From Corynebacterium tuberculostearicum (GTDB taxonomy: Bacteria > Actinomycetota > Actinomycetes > Mycobacteriales > Mycobacteriaceae), in contig NZ_JACBZL010000001.1 in assembly GCF_013408445.1 (NCBI RefSeq), positions 2,356,001 to 2,420,000 on the forward strand: DNA of 64,000 nt, written 5' to 3'. The translations under genes were made by a program, and so were the position numbers. Of this stretch, positions 53,766 through 62,620 are shown in pieces. A model generated the notes under the pieces. That model saw only the letters and a program-made list of their open reading frames with translations, was not told where the DNA came from and did not search any database. Each line of letters begins with the position of its first letter. The stretch's first letter is position 1.

Positions 53766-54263
53766 GATTGATATCTCCTAACAAAAATTCGACAGCAGTA
53801 AGCACCAGCACTTTTCATGCAAATGAAAAGCAACCAATGCCAAGGGTGGGTGGTTGTGTGAACTGGTCTGCGTGCAGTGGGGCCCGGTCTCGAGGTCGGG
53901 CCAGCGTCGCCGCCGCCAATGGTTCACATTGTGGTTACTTGAAGTTTCCTTCAAGTTAAGAAGAGGTTTACATCCTCTTTCTTTTTGCTACCCCAGAATC
54001 ATGACATGTTTACTCAGGCTCCGCTAGGGGTAGAGGCGAAATTGTGGTCAACCTCACGTGAATGAAACTAGTGTGGGGGTCATTTAGCGCGACGTATGAG
54101 TTGAAAGAAGCCTGTGAGAAACGCGCTGAACTGGCGTATTGTCCAAAAATCATTGAGTGCGGTGACTGAGGAAGCGTCAAATCTACCCGGCTAACCCCTG
54201 CCCCCGCGAAACCTGAGTGGCGCACAAGGAAATGGCGTTGACCGGTGAGTAGACTGTGGGTTT
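53766..54263. promoter_or_regulatory. Long whiB1 upstream region with several dyads
   Basis: No gene is seen in this ~500-base gap. It holds three dyads: CTTTTCAT-GCAA-ATGAAAAG (53811-53830), GGCCCG-N10-CGGGCC (53881-53902) and CTTGAA-GTTTCC-TTCAAG (53938-53955). The first would lie in the 5' untranslated part of whiB1. None matches a regulator consensus I can name. Confidence 0.45.
54250..54255 (+). promoter_or_regulatory. -10 box, leaderless membrane protein transcript
   Basis: TAGACT ends 8 nt before GTG 54264, which has no Shine-Dalgarno. Confidence 0.55.
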
Positions 54264-54752
54264 GTGTCTAAGCAGAAGAAAAAGCAGGTAAACAAAAAGC
54301 AAAGAGCGGCCTCGGCGCAGCCGGCGCGTGAGGTGAAGACCCAGCAGGGCGCGCCACAGCCGGTCCTCGTGGCCGCTGCGCTCGCCGTGGTTCAGTCCAT
54401 CGCCGTCATCTGCTTCGGTATCTTCCTGATCGTGCGCGAGGTGACCGGCGCAGAAAATGGTTCCATAGTGTCGGACTCGGGCTCCGGAAGCTTTGTGGGG
54501 CTAGGCACCGCACTATTTATCTTTATTGTCTTTGGTTTTGTCATCGTCGGTGCTTGGGCCATGGTCAAGGGTAAGCGCTGGGGTAGGGGAGCCATTATCC
54601 TAGTCGAGCTCATCTTGGCAGCGAGCTCCTTCCAGATGTTTAGCGGTGGAGCGCCGCTACTTGGCGCAGTCACTTTGGTAAGCGCCGCAGTAGTCATCTT
54701 CCTACTGATGTTCGTCCGTGCTTCTACGGAATGGGCGGCAGCAAACTTCTAA
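54264..54752 (+). CDS. Four-helix membrane protein, unknown function
   Basis: A 162-residue protein with a very basic N-terminal tail (SKQKKKQVNKKQR), then four membrane helices starting VLVAAALAVVQSIAVICFGI, FVGLGTALFIFIVFGFVIVG, AIILVELILAASSFQMF and GAVTLVSAAVVIFLLMF. No family signature is visible. A homologue next to whiB1 is usual in corynebacteria. It is transcribed alone, from a leaderless promoter to the hairpin at 54772-54810. Confidence 0.8.
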   Translation: MSKQKKKQVNKKQRAASAQPAREVKTQQGAPQPVLVAAALAVVQSIAVICFGIFLIVREVTGAENGSIVSDSGSGSFVGLGTALFIFIVFGFVIVGAWAMVKGKRWGRGAIILVELILAASSFQMFSGGAPLLGAVTLVSAAVVIFLLMFVRASTEWAAANF

Positions 54753-54771
54753 AATTAGCTGCCACGCACAC

Positions 54772-54810
54772 AAGGGCCGCGCCCCGGGAAAACCGGAAGG
54801 CGCGGCCCTT
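54772..54810. terminator. Terminator hairpin between convergent genes
   Basis: AAGGGCCGCGCC and GGCGCGGCCCTT form a perfect 12-bp stem with an inner CCGG/CCGG stem. It lies 20 nt past the membrane protein stop and 19 nt past the stop of the convergent propeller protein gene, probably serving both. Confidence 0.75.
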
Positions 54811-54828
54811 TGCGTGTTGCAGGGGGGA

Positions 54829-56067
54829 TTAATCGGCGCTTAGGCCCACGACCTGATCGCTGCGGCTTTCCACGATGGTATCGCCCGCCAAGGTGAGGTA
54901 GACGGGGCCGTCGTAGCTGCCGCGATCAACCGGGATGGTCCGCAGCGTCTTGCCGGTAGACCAATCCATGACAGCAATGCCCGCTTGGGTAGGTACCAAC
55001 ATATGCTCATCGACGGCGATAGGGGTGCCGATGGCATCATCTACCACGTGATCCACTGCGAGGTCGCTCGGTTTAAAGAGGTAGAGGCGGGAACCATCGA
55101 ACCAGGTCATATGGTGCGGCAGATCCGCGGTTGCTGGGGCGAACGGGGTGGTGGCCGCGTCTATGTCTGGAGAAGGCTCCGCCGAAGTAGAGTCCAGCTT
55201 TTCGCCCTTATTGCCATAGGACTCGATTGTGGGATGCGGGCCTGGGCGGTAGATAGCGGCGGCCTTTTGTCCCACAGCGATAAGGCGGGCGTCGTCGGTG
55301 GCTATGTCCACATCGGCGGCGATATCGGGCTCACGGGAATCATCAGGGGTGGTGTCCTGGAAGCGCAGCCAGGTGGTGCCCGGCTTATCGGGGCAGGACT
55401 CGGTCAGTGCCAAATTCTCGGTACGGGTAAGGGCGGAGCTAATCGAGCAGTCCTCGTGCGGTTGCTTGTCCGGCTCCTGCTTTGCCTCCACATCACCGTA
55501 TTCCACGGTGCGCACCAAATCGGAGCGCCACAAATCGATGCGGTCAGTGGAGACCGTTCCTACCCGGTCATTAGAGGAAACGGGTACTACCTCTTCCGAG
55601 TTGACGGCGCTGCGGGTGCTGTCATACTCACCGGTCGCAGCCTCAATTGCCACGGTATCCCCGCAGCCCACGCCGGTTTTATACGACGCCACGATTTTGC
55701 CCCACGCAGTAGACAGCGAGCACAGATCCGCGTCCGTGCGCTCATAAGTCCAAGCCTCGGAGCCGTCCGGGTTGGTGGCGGTGAGCGTGTGATCGGCGTG
55801 CGTGATGGTCAGGCCGTGCGCCGAAACCGCCCGGTATTGGCCGGGTACTGGTTCGTTGGGGAGGCTGAAGGACTCGTGGAGGGCCTCGGGGACGTCGGCA
55901 AGCGCGGGTGCATCCTTATCCCCAGGAACGGCCGCTTGGCTGAGATGCGCTTGATTAATATTGGCGGTAATAGCTGCCCCACCGACCGCGATGGCGCAAA
56001 CCACGGCAATAATGCCGGTAGCCTTCCAATCGGCGGGGGTCGAGCGCAAAATGGGAGCTTTAGTCAT
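54829..56067 (-). CDS. Membrane-anchored beta-propeller protein (Rv3212-like)
   Basis: A 412-residue protein with one N-terminal helix (TGIIAVVCAIAVGGAAITAN) and an extracytoplasmic domain of PQQ-like repeats (HTLTATNPDGSEAWTYERTD, NDRVGTVSTDRIDLWRSDLV, VPTQAGIAVMDWSTGKTLRT). Three cysteines at LCSL, GVGCGD and EDCSI plus SCPDKP suggest two disulfides. It follows the DEAD-box helicase with a 4-nt overlap, as Rv3212 follows Rv3211. Role unknown; such propellers usually bind other proteins or the wall. Confidence 0.82.
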   Translation of the reverse strand: MTKAPILRSTPADWKATGIIAVVCAIAVGGAAITANINQAHLSQAAVPGDKDAPALADVPEALHESFSLPNEPVPGQYRAVSAHGLTITHADHTLTATNPDGSEAWTYERTDADLCSLSTAWGKIVASYKTGVGCGDTVAIEAATGEYDSTRSAVNSEEVVPVSSNDRVGTVSTDRIDLWRSDLVRTVEYGDVEAKQEPDKQPHEDCSISSALTRTENLALTESCPDKPGTTWLRFQDTTPDDSREPDIAADVDIATDDARLIAVGQKAAAIYRPGPHPTIESYGNKGEKLDSTSAEPSPDIDAATTPFAPATADLPHHMTWFDGSRLYLFKPSDLAVDHVVDDAIGTPIAVDEHMLVPTQAGIAVMDWSTGKTLRTIPVDRGSYDGPVYLTLAGDTIVESRSDQVVGLSAD

Positions 56068-57389
56068 CGGCGGCCTCCTCGCCGGCGCCGGGAGCTGCCG
56101 CGGCGTGCGGTGGTACGGGTGGGGGATTTCTCGCGGACAGGCACCTGGCCCACGACCTTGGTCTCAGGGCCGACAGTTTCCTCTACCTCCGCGGGGATGT
56201 CTAGGGCCTGGGCCAGCTCCGGGGACGTGGAGAACCACTGCGGCGGATTCGGCTCACCCAAATCCAGCTCATCATTAATAACCTGCCATTTGCCCAGCTC
56301 ATCATAGCCCACCATGGTGATAGCGGTGCCCGTATGGCCGGCGCGACCCGTGCGGCCAATGCGATGGACAAAGGTCATCGGATCATCCGGGACCTGATAG
56401 TTGATGACGTGGGTGACATCATCAACGTCGATGCCGCGGGCGGCAATATCGGTGGCGACCAAGATATCCACCTGGCCGGTGCGGAAGGCATGGAGCGACT
56501 TCTCGCGCGACTTTTGCCCCAGATCGCCGTGGACCGCGCCCACGTGGAAGCCGCGCCGGGCAAGATCATCGGCCAACTGAGCGGCCGCGCGCTTGGTGCG
56601 AGCGAAGATGATGGTGCGCCCGCGGCCGGAGCCCTGCAGGGCGTGGGCGACGACGGCAACCTTATCCATGCGGTGGGCCTGGAAGGTGACCTTGCGAGTG
56701 GAGGAATGGGTGAAATCCTGTTCGCCGGATTCGGCGCGGATATGGATGGGTTTTTCCATAAACCGGCGGGCGAGCGTCAAAATTGCGCCCGGCATCGTGG
56801 CGGAAAAGAGCATGGTTTGGTGGGCATTGCCATCGAGTGCCTTGAGGATAGCCTCCACCGAGGGTAAAAAGCCCAAGTCCAGCATCTCGTCGGCCTCATC
56901 GAGCACCAAGATAGCCACGCGATCTAGTTGCAGATTGCCGCGCTCGTGGAGATCGATCAATCGGCCAGGCGTGCCAATGATGACATCGACGCCCTTGTTG
57001 AGCTTTTTGATCTGTTCCTCATAGGGACGGCCGCCGTAAATGGAGGCAAGGCGCACGGGCAGGTGGGCGGCAGCCACCTGCAGGTCCTCGGTGACCTGCT
57101 GGGCAAGCTCGCGGGTGGGGACCACCACGAGGGCGCGCGGGGTGCCATCGAGCTCGTCGATATCGGCGTCATCAAAGACGCGGTCCAAAAGCGGCACGCC
57201 AAAACCATAGGTCTTGCCCATGCCAGTGCGCGCTTGGCCAATCAAGTCCTGGCCAGATAGCGCGATGGGCAGGGTTAATTCCTGGATTGCAAAAGTACGC
57301 GTGATGCCACGGGAGGCGAGACCATCGCAGATTTCGGCCGCAACGCCGAGTTCCGCGAAGCTCGGTGGCTGGGATTTTATGTCAGACAC
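56064..57389 (-). CDS. rhlE: DEAD-box RNA helicase, RhlE type
   Basis: ATP-dependent RNA helicase, probably for ribosome assembly or cold adaptation. The 441 residues have the Q motif (FAIQELTLPIALSGQDLIGQ), motif I ARTGMGKT, Ia PTRELAQQ, II VLDEADEM, III SAT, V TDIAARGIDVDDV and VI HRIGRTGRAG, followed by a basic Arg/Gly-rich tail (REKSPTRTTARRGSSRRRRG). Motif I has Met where most family members have Gly-Ala-Ser. GTG 57389 has a TACTAT box 6 nt upstream and no ribosome binding site. Confidence 0.92.
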   Translation of the reverse strand: MSDIKSQPPSFAELGVAAEICDGLASRGITRTFAIQELTLPIALSGQDLIGQARTGMGKTYGFGVPLLDRVFDDADIDELDGTPRALVVVPTRELAQQVTEDLQVAAAHLPVRLASIYGGRPYEEQIKKLNKGVDVIIGTPGRLIDLHERGNLQLDRVAILVLDEADEMLDLGFLPSVEAILKALDGNAHQTMLFSATMPGAILTLARRFMEKPIHIRAESGEQDFTHSSTRKVTFQAHRMDKVAVVAHALQGSGRGRTIIFARTKRAAAQLADDLARRGFHVGAVHGDLGQKSREKSLHAFRTGQVDILVATDIAARGIDVDDVTHVINYQVPDDPMTFVHRIGRTGRAGHTGTAITMVGYDELGKWQVINDELDLGEPNPPQWFSTSPELAQALDIPAEVEETVGPETKVVGQVPVREKSPTRTTARRGSSRRRRGGRR

Positions 57390-57395
57390 ACCTTG

Positions 57396-57401
57396 ATAGT
57401 A
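57396..57401 (-). promoter_or_regulatory. -10 box, leaderless rhlE transcript
   Basis: TACTAT on the minus strand ends 6 nt before the GTG of rhlE. Confidence 0.5.
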
Positions 57402-57460
57402 GCCGGGATGGTTATAGTGGGGCCATTGACAATAAAACTCTAGTTAGAGGAGGAATCTTC

Positions 57461-57685
57461 ATGGATATCAAGTTTGGCTTCGCGGATACCGCTCGCGAGC
57501 TGGTCATTAGCGCTGCAGGTGACCAAGCCGAGCTGACGCAGAAGATCAACAGTGCCCTGGCGGATAACTCCACCCTGGAATTGGAAGATGACAAGGGCCG
57601 CAAGTACCTCGTGCGCACTGACCGCGTGGTCTACGTCGAGGTCGGCATTGCAAAGAAGCACGCCGTGGGATTCGCCGGCGCCTAA
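57461..57685 (+). CDS. DUF3107 family protein (TB9.4-like)
   Basis: A 74-residue soluble protein of the DUF3107 family (Rv3208A/TB9.4 in M. tuberculosis). It starts DIKFGFADTARELVISAAGD and ends VYVEVGIAKKHAVGFAGA, with an alpha/beta pattern and no catalytic residues visible. GAGGAGG lies 7 nt before ATG 57461 and TATAGT at 57414-57419 is a likely -10 box. Function unknown; conserved next to rhlE. Confidence 0.87.
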   Translation: MDIKFGFADTARELVISAAGDQAELTQKINSALADNSTLELEDDKGRKYLVRTDRVVYVEVGIAKKHAVGFAGA

Positions 57686-57746
57686 GGCGAGCGCATAGGG
57701 CTGCTGATTCAGCTTTTTTAAATACAAACGGGTAACCTAAGGCCCC

Positions 57747-58685
57747 ATGGAAAAAAGGGAGAATCGCCACGCTCACCGGAGCCAGGGCCATGCGCCGGAC
57801 CACCCCAATGCGGTGGTCCGGTTTGCGCGTCAATATGGCTGGTGGCGCGTGGTGGCTATCCCCCTCATGATCGCGCTGACCATTTGGTTCATCGTCGATA
57901 TCGCCACCGCCTCTTCCTCTGAAGAAAAGGAGGAAGCCACTAGCGAGGCTGCCCCAACGAGTACGGAGAAGATGGGCCCTGATCCTGCCGATGCTGCAGC
58001 GGTCAAGCGGGAAATCAGCGAGATGCCGCCCGGTGGCTCCTATACCAAGCAGGGCAAGGGCACCTTCCACGAGGTAGGCGAGCCTGGCGCCGTTGCGGGT
58101 AAGGGCGGCGAGCAAAAGGTGCGCTATTCCATCGAGGTAGAAGATGGCCTTAACACCGCACCGTATGGAGGCGATGAGTCTTTTGCCGCCATGGTGGAGG
58201 CCACCTTGTCTGACCCGCGTGGCTGGACCGCGCAGAAGGACTTTGAGTTCGAGCACGTGGCCGCTGATGCGGAACCGGATACCCGCATCCAGCTGACTTC
58301 GCTCGGCACCGCAGCAGAGCGCTGTGGCGAGAAGATTGAAACGGAAACCTCCTGCCACACCACCATTACGGGCGAGTCCACCACCATTATCAACGAGGCC
58401 CGCTGGGTGCGCGGCGCCACGCCTTTTGAAGGCGATATGGGCAATTATCGCCAGTACGTCATCAACCATGAGTTGGGTCATGCCATTGGCTATGCGGCCC
58501 ACCAGCCGTGTGGCGGCCAAGGCAAGCTAGCGCCGGTCATGATGCAGCAGACCTTGGACCTTAACAACAAAGAATTGCACGATCGCAAGCCCAGCGAGGT
58601 CTATCCTGATGAGGACGTGACCTGCTCACCAAACCCGTGGCCTTATCCGAATCCGAATAATAAGGATCCCCACCAACCCGAATAG
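57747..58685 (+). CDS. DUF3152 membrane-anchored metallopeptidase-like protein
   Basis: A 312-residue protein with a cytoplasmic His/Arg-rich tail, one helix (VVAIPLMIALTIWFIVDIAT) and an external DUF3152 domain. The domain contains NHELGHAIGYAAHQPC, an HExxHxxGxxxH zinc motif, and PVMMQQT as a possible Met-turn. Cysteines at RCGEKI, SCHTT, PCGGQ and TCSPN likely pair outside the cell. Rv3207c is the mycobacterial relative. Peptidase activity has not been shown for the family and is inferred from the motif. Confidence 0.85.
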   Translation: MEKRENRHAHRSQGHAPDHPNAVVRFARQYGWWRVVAIPLMIALTIWFIVDIATASSSEEKEEATSEAAPTSTEKMGPDPADAAAVKREISEMPPGGSYTKQGKGTFHEVGEPGAVAGKGGEQKVRYSIEVEDGLNTAPYGGDESFAAMVEATLSDPRGWTAQKDFEFEHVAADAEPDTRIQLTSLGTAAERCGEKIETETSCHTTITGESTTIINEARWVRGATPFEGDMGNYRQYVINHELGHAIGYAAHQPCGGQGKLAPVMMQQTLDLNNKELHDRKPSEVYPDEDVTCSPNPWPYPNPNNKDPHQPE

Positions 58686-58694
58686 GAGTTAAGG

Positions 58695-59480
58695 ATGCCG
58701 CTTCCCCCAGAGCATGTGTTAAGCGCCTTCCACGCGGAAACCGGTGCCACTGGTACCCGCCGCGCGCAGGGCGATCAATTGGGCCCAGTGTGGGATAACG
58801 GCATTAAGGTGGGCGACGTGGTCTATTCCCAGGCTGGTCCGTTTGCCGCCTGGTCCGCTAAGGTGCGCGAGCGCCTCAGCGTGCAGGGGGCCCGCGTTTC
58901 CCGGCCGGTACTGTCTAGCGATGGTCGGCACACGGCCGCAGGGTGGAAGGCTACCCAGTTTATTCCGGGCCAAGTACGCGGGCGAATTGATGAAACCGCA
59001 CAGATGGCGTTGCGCCTCGACACGGCTATAGCCGAGGTGCCCCTTCCCAACGGGCAGCGCAGCGATGTCTTTGCACGCGCCGAGCGCGCCGCCTGGGAGG
59101 AAACAGGCGAGGCTTATCGGCCAGATCTGCTTGCCGACGTCCCCCTTATCCCCGCCCACACCGCACTTCTCACCACCACGGTTTACCACGGCTCCAACCC
59201 GCCGGGCATTGTGGACATTGTGCCGAGCGAATCCCCGCGCCCAGCCGGCTGGACGGCCGCTTTGGTTATTGTGGATGGGCTCATTGGCCAAGCGGTCGAT
59301 GATGGGATCTGTCAGCGCTTTAGTCATGTACCCGGTATGCCGGAATTGCTGTTGCGCGCGGTGTCGTATCGCCGTTATGTCAATGACCTGCACTCCGCGT
59401 CGCGTTCAAACACGCGTTCGCATATTGAACGGGTGGAGCAGCATCTGGTGTCGCGGGCATCTGCCATACTGGAGCGGTGA
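58695..59480 (+). CDS. TIGR02569-family protein
   Basis: A 261-residue cytoplasmic protein of the actinobacterial family TIGR02569, which looks like a degenerate kinase/phosphotransferase-like fold (PLPPEHVLSAF, QGDQLGPVWDNGIKVGDVVY, SRPVLSSDGRHTAAGWKATQ, GWTAALVIVDGLIGQAVDDG, MPELLLRAVSYR). It is found just upstream of adnA in mycobacteria as well, and its end overlaps the adnA GTG by 4 nt. Substrate unknown; a link to DNA repair is context only. Confidence 0.83.
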   Translation: MPLPPEHVLSAFHAETGATGTRRAQGDQLGPVWDNGIKVGDVVYSQAGPFAAWSAKVRERLSVQGARVSRPVLSSDGRHTAAGWKATQFIPGQVRGRIDETAQMALRLDTAIAEVPLPNGQRSDVFARAERAAWEETGEAYRPDLLADVPLIPAHTALLTTTVYHGSNPPGIVDIVPSESPRPAGWTAALVIVDGLIGQAVDDGICQRFSHVPGMPELLLRAVSYRRYVNDLHSASRSNTRSHIERVEQHLVSRASAILER

Positions 59481-62400
59481 GTTACGACCCCCATTCCACC
59501 GCGCGTGCGGGAGTGATCCTTCCACCGTCCCCGCAGGTGCGCCTCGTTCCCCGTACCCAATCCGCCACGACCCGCAGTTGGCCTGTTGACCTGCCCGAAT
59601 CCGGTACCTGGAAGGTAACCGGTGCCGCCGGCACCGGTGTGTCCAGCTTCCTTATCGATACCGTCATTCATGCCTTGGATAAAGCCCGGCAGACCGGCGC
59701 GGATCCCTCCGGCATCCTGGTTATCGCTCCCTCGAAGGAATCCGGCGCCCGGCTGCGCCGCGAGCTTTCTGAGCGGCTCGAGGATTACGCCGCACAGACC
59801 TCCATGGTGCGTTCCGTACACTCCCTAGCATTCGCGTTGCTGCGCACAGCGGCCGAGGAGGAGCTGCGACTTATTACCGGTGCGGAGCAAGACGCCGTCA
59901 TCCGCGAGCTGCTCACTGGCCAAGCAGAAGACGGGCATGGCTCGTGGCCCGCGGAGATGCGGCCCGCGCTGGAATATGTGGGCTTCGCCCGGCAGCTGCG
60001 CGATTTCCTTTTGCGCTCCATTGAACGCGGCCTGGGCCCGGGCGATCTAGAGCGCCTCGGTGCCGAGCACGGCCGCCCCATGTGGTCCGCGGCGGGTGAA
60101 TTCCTGCGCGAGTACGAACGCGTGCAGCTCCTTTCCCGCGCCCATTCCTATTCCGCTGCGGAATTGGTTACCGCGGTTCTTCAGCGCCCCCAGCTACTGC
60201 GCGAGCACCCCTTCCACACCATCATTGTCGATGATGCGCAATTGCTCGACCCCACCGCAGGCAAGCTCATTCGCGAAATGAGCCCGCAGGCGGATCTCGT
60301 GGTGGTAGGCGGCGATGCCGATCAATCCGTCTTTGCCTTCCGCGGTGCTAGCTCGCGTTTCCTGCGGGATTTCCCAGCTGACCACGACATCGAGCTCACC
60401 GAGCCCCACCGCACACCCGCTCCGGCGTGCATCTCCATTGTGGATTCGGACGGCAGTCTGCGTGACGTCGTAGCCAATACCGTGCGGCGCCGTCACTTAG
60501 AAGACGGCGTGCCTTGGCGGGATATCGCCGTCATCGTTCGTTCAACCGGTGATATCGGGCAGATGCGCCGCACCCTTTTGGCCGCCGGCGTGCCCGTGCA
60601 CATTAGCCCTACCGACGTCGTCTTGGCCGAACAGCGTTTGGTTTCCGCCGTGCTGCTCGCCCTGCGTGCCTTGGAGGACGACCTATCAAACTCGGAGTTG
60701 GAAGAGTTGCTCACCGGCCCCGTGGGTGGCGCCGATCCCGTCACCCTGCGCCGCCTTATCCGTGGTCTGCGCCGCTGGGATTCCACCACCCGGGGCATCG
60801 ATAGCCTGCGCGGTCTTCTCTATGGCGAGCTCCCAGATTTTAATGGGCAACTCACTGAGCGGGAATACTCCATCCTAGAGCGTGTACGCACGGTTCTAAG
60901 CGCCGGCCGGGACGCACTCGCCTCCGGGGACTCTGTGGAGGAGGTCCTCTGGGCTGTGTGGAGCGCAACTGAGCTCGATAACCGCCTGCAGGCTTCGGCG
61001 CTGCGCGGTGGCGCGACCGGCTCGCAGGCCGACCGCGACTTGGATGCAATGATGGCGCTTTTTGACGCCGCAGGCGACTACGTCGAGCGCCGCCCTGATT
61101 CCTCGCTGCGCGCCTTCCTGACGCATATCACCGAACAAGAACTTCCCACCGGTGTGCGTGACCGCCGCACCGCTATTCCGCAGGCAGTAGAGATCCTGAC
61201 TGCACACGGCGCCGTGGGCCGCGAATGGGATACCGTCATTGTGGCCGGCGCACAGGAGGGAAGCTGGCCTTCGCTAGGGGAGACTGGCTCCATCTTTGAT
61301 CAAGAAGATCTCATCGATCTCCTCGACCACGATATTGATCCCGATACCCCCGTCAGCCACGTTGCCTCTCGTTTGGCAGAGGAGCGTCGACTCTTCCATG
61401 TCGCTACCACGCGCCACCGACAGCGCCTGCTCATTGCAGCTGTGGAAAACCCGGAAGGTGATACGGTCTCTGAGCCTTCGCGCTTCATTAGCGAATTCGC
61501 TGGCCGTGGTGTGGACGTGCCTGGCCAGGCTGCGCGACGGCAAGCAAAGCGGGCGCTACGCCGCACGCAACTCCCGCGCGAACTGGGCCTCGATGTGCCT
61601 GAACCCGCACCCGTGTCATTGCGCGATGGGCTCGAGGTGGATCCCCTCGATGTGGCGGTGCTGTCGGTGCCGGCCTTTGTCGCACAATTGCGCCGCGTAG
61701 TTACCAATCCGGAATCCGGTGAGGTTGAGCGCAAACAAGCAGCGCGCCAGCTCGCTCGGCTAGCGGCAGCCGATATCCCTGGCGCCCACCCGGAGCAGTG
61801 GTGGTCTGCGCGCTCCGTTGCAGCTGAAATGCCGCTGCATACTAGCGGCAGTTTGTCACCCTCCCGGGTGGAAGCATTACTCAACTGCCCGCTCAAGGCC
61901 GTGCTAGGAAATGTGGCCGAGGACCCAAGCACCGAGGAGCACCTGCTCCGCGGTACTTTGGCGCACGCCTTCTTTGAAGCCATTGGCCGCGGAATGGATG
62001 CGGAAAAAGCCAAGCTATTGGTGATGGAGGCTTTCGAGCGCATTCAGGACGTACCGCAGTGGCAATTGCGTTTCAAGCTCGATGAGTTTTCCACCCTGTT
62101 GGACCGCGCCCGGGAATGGGCGCGCCAATCCGAGGTCAATCAAGAGCTTGCCGGTGTGGAAATTCCCGTAGGCGTACGCGTCAGCGAGGAGGTGCGCATC
62201 GGCGGCTATATGGACCGTCTGCTTCGCGATGGAGAGGGAAATTACTTGGTGGTCGACCTCAAGACGGGTAGAAGCAAGCCGGCTAAGAAAGAGGGCGAGG
62301 ACCATGTGCAGCTGATGACCTATCAGCTCGCGCTTGCCCACGGCGCATTTGACGGTCACCAGGTTCACGACGGCGAAGGCATGCCGCGCCAGGGCGGTGT

Positions 62401-62620
62401 GCTGGTGTATCCGGGTGCGACCACCAAAAAGATTGGTGAGATTTGGCAAAGCGATAAATCGCCGGAAGCCCTGGAAGAATTCGCCGCACTTCTGCCCCCG
62501 CTGGTGGAGGAGATGCGCGGCCCGCGCATCACTGCGCGCACCAATAAAGACTGCGATAAGTGCCCAATTCGCTCCATCTGCCCCGTGCAGGAAGAAGGAA
62601 GGATGACCACCGATGCCTAA
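59477..62620 (+). CDS. adnA: AdnA, helicase-nuclease subunit with altered Walker A
   Basis: One subunit of the AdnAB DNA end-resection machine. The 1047 residues have an N-terminal UvrD-like domain and a C-terminal RecB-type nuclease. The Walker A segment reads TGAAGTGVSSFL, with Val where the lysine should be, while motif II is VDDAQLLD, motif III GGDADQSVFAFRG and a late RLFHVATTRHRQRL resembles motif VI. The nuclease part has the catalytic D-x-K in VVDLKTGRSK, QLMTYQLAL, and CDKCPIRSICP for the Fe-S or zinc cysteines. Coupled to adnB by an 8-nt overlap. Confidence 0.9.
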   Translation: MSYDPHSTARAGVILPPSPQVRLVPRTQSATTRSWPVDLPESGTWKVTGAAGTGVSSFLIDTVIHALDKARQTGADPSGILVIAPSKESGARLRRELSERLEDYAAQTSMVRSVHSLAFALLRTAAEEELRLITGAEQDAVIRELLTGQAEDGHGSWPAEMRPALEYVGFARQLRDFLLRSIERGLGPGDLERLGAEHGRPMWSAAGEFLREYERVQLLSRAHSYSAAELVTAVLQRPQLLREHPFHTIIVDDAQLLDPTAGKLIREMSPQADLVVVGGDADQSVFAFRGASSRFLRDFPADHDIELTEPHRTPAPACISIVDSDGSLRDVVANTVRRRHLEDGVPWRDIAVIVRSTGDIGQMRRTLLAAGVPVHISPTDVVLAEQRLVSAVLLALRALEDDLSNSELEELLTGPVGGADPVTLRRLIRGLRRWDSTTRGIDSLRGLLYGELPDFNGQLTEREYSILERVRTVLSAGRDALASGDSVEEVLWAVWSATELDNRLQASALRGGATGSQADRDLDAMMALFDAAGDYVERRPDSSLRAFLTHITEQELPTGVRDRRTAIPQAVEILTAHGAVGREWDTVIVAGAQEGSWPSLGETGSIFDQEDLIDLLDHDIDPDTPVSHVASRLAEERRLFHVATTRHRQRLLIAAVENPEGDTVSEPSRFISEFAGRGVDVPGQAARRQAKRALRRTQLPRELGLDVPEPAPVSLRDGLEVDPLDVAVLSVPAFVAQLRRVVTNPESGEVERKQAARQLARLAAADIPGAHPEQWWSARSVAAEMPLHTSGSLSPSRVEALLNCPLKAVLGNVAEDPSTEEHLLRGTLAHAFFEAIGRGMDAEKAKLLVMEAFERIQDVPQWQLRFKLDEFSTLLDRAREWARQSEVNQELAGVEIPVGVRVSEEVRIGGYMDRLLRDGEGNYLVVDLKTGRSKPAKKEGEDHVQLMTYQLALAHGAFDGHQVHDGEGMPRQGGVLVYPGATTKKIGEIWQSDKSPEALEEFAALLPPLVEEMRGPRITARTNKDCDKCPIRSICPVQEEGRMTTDA

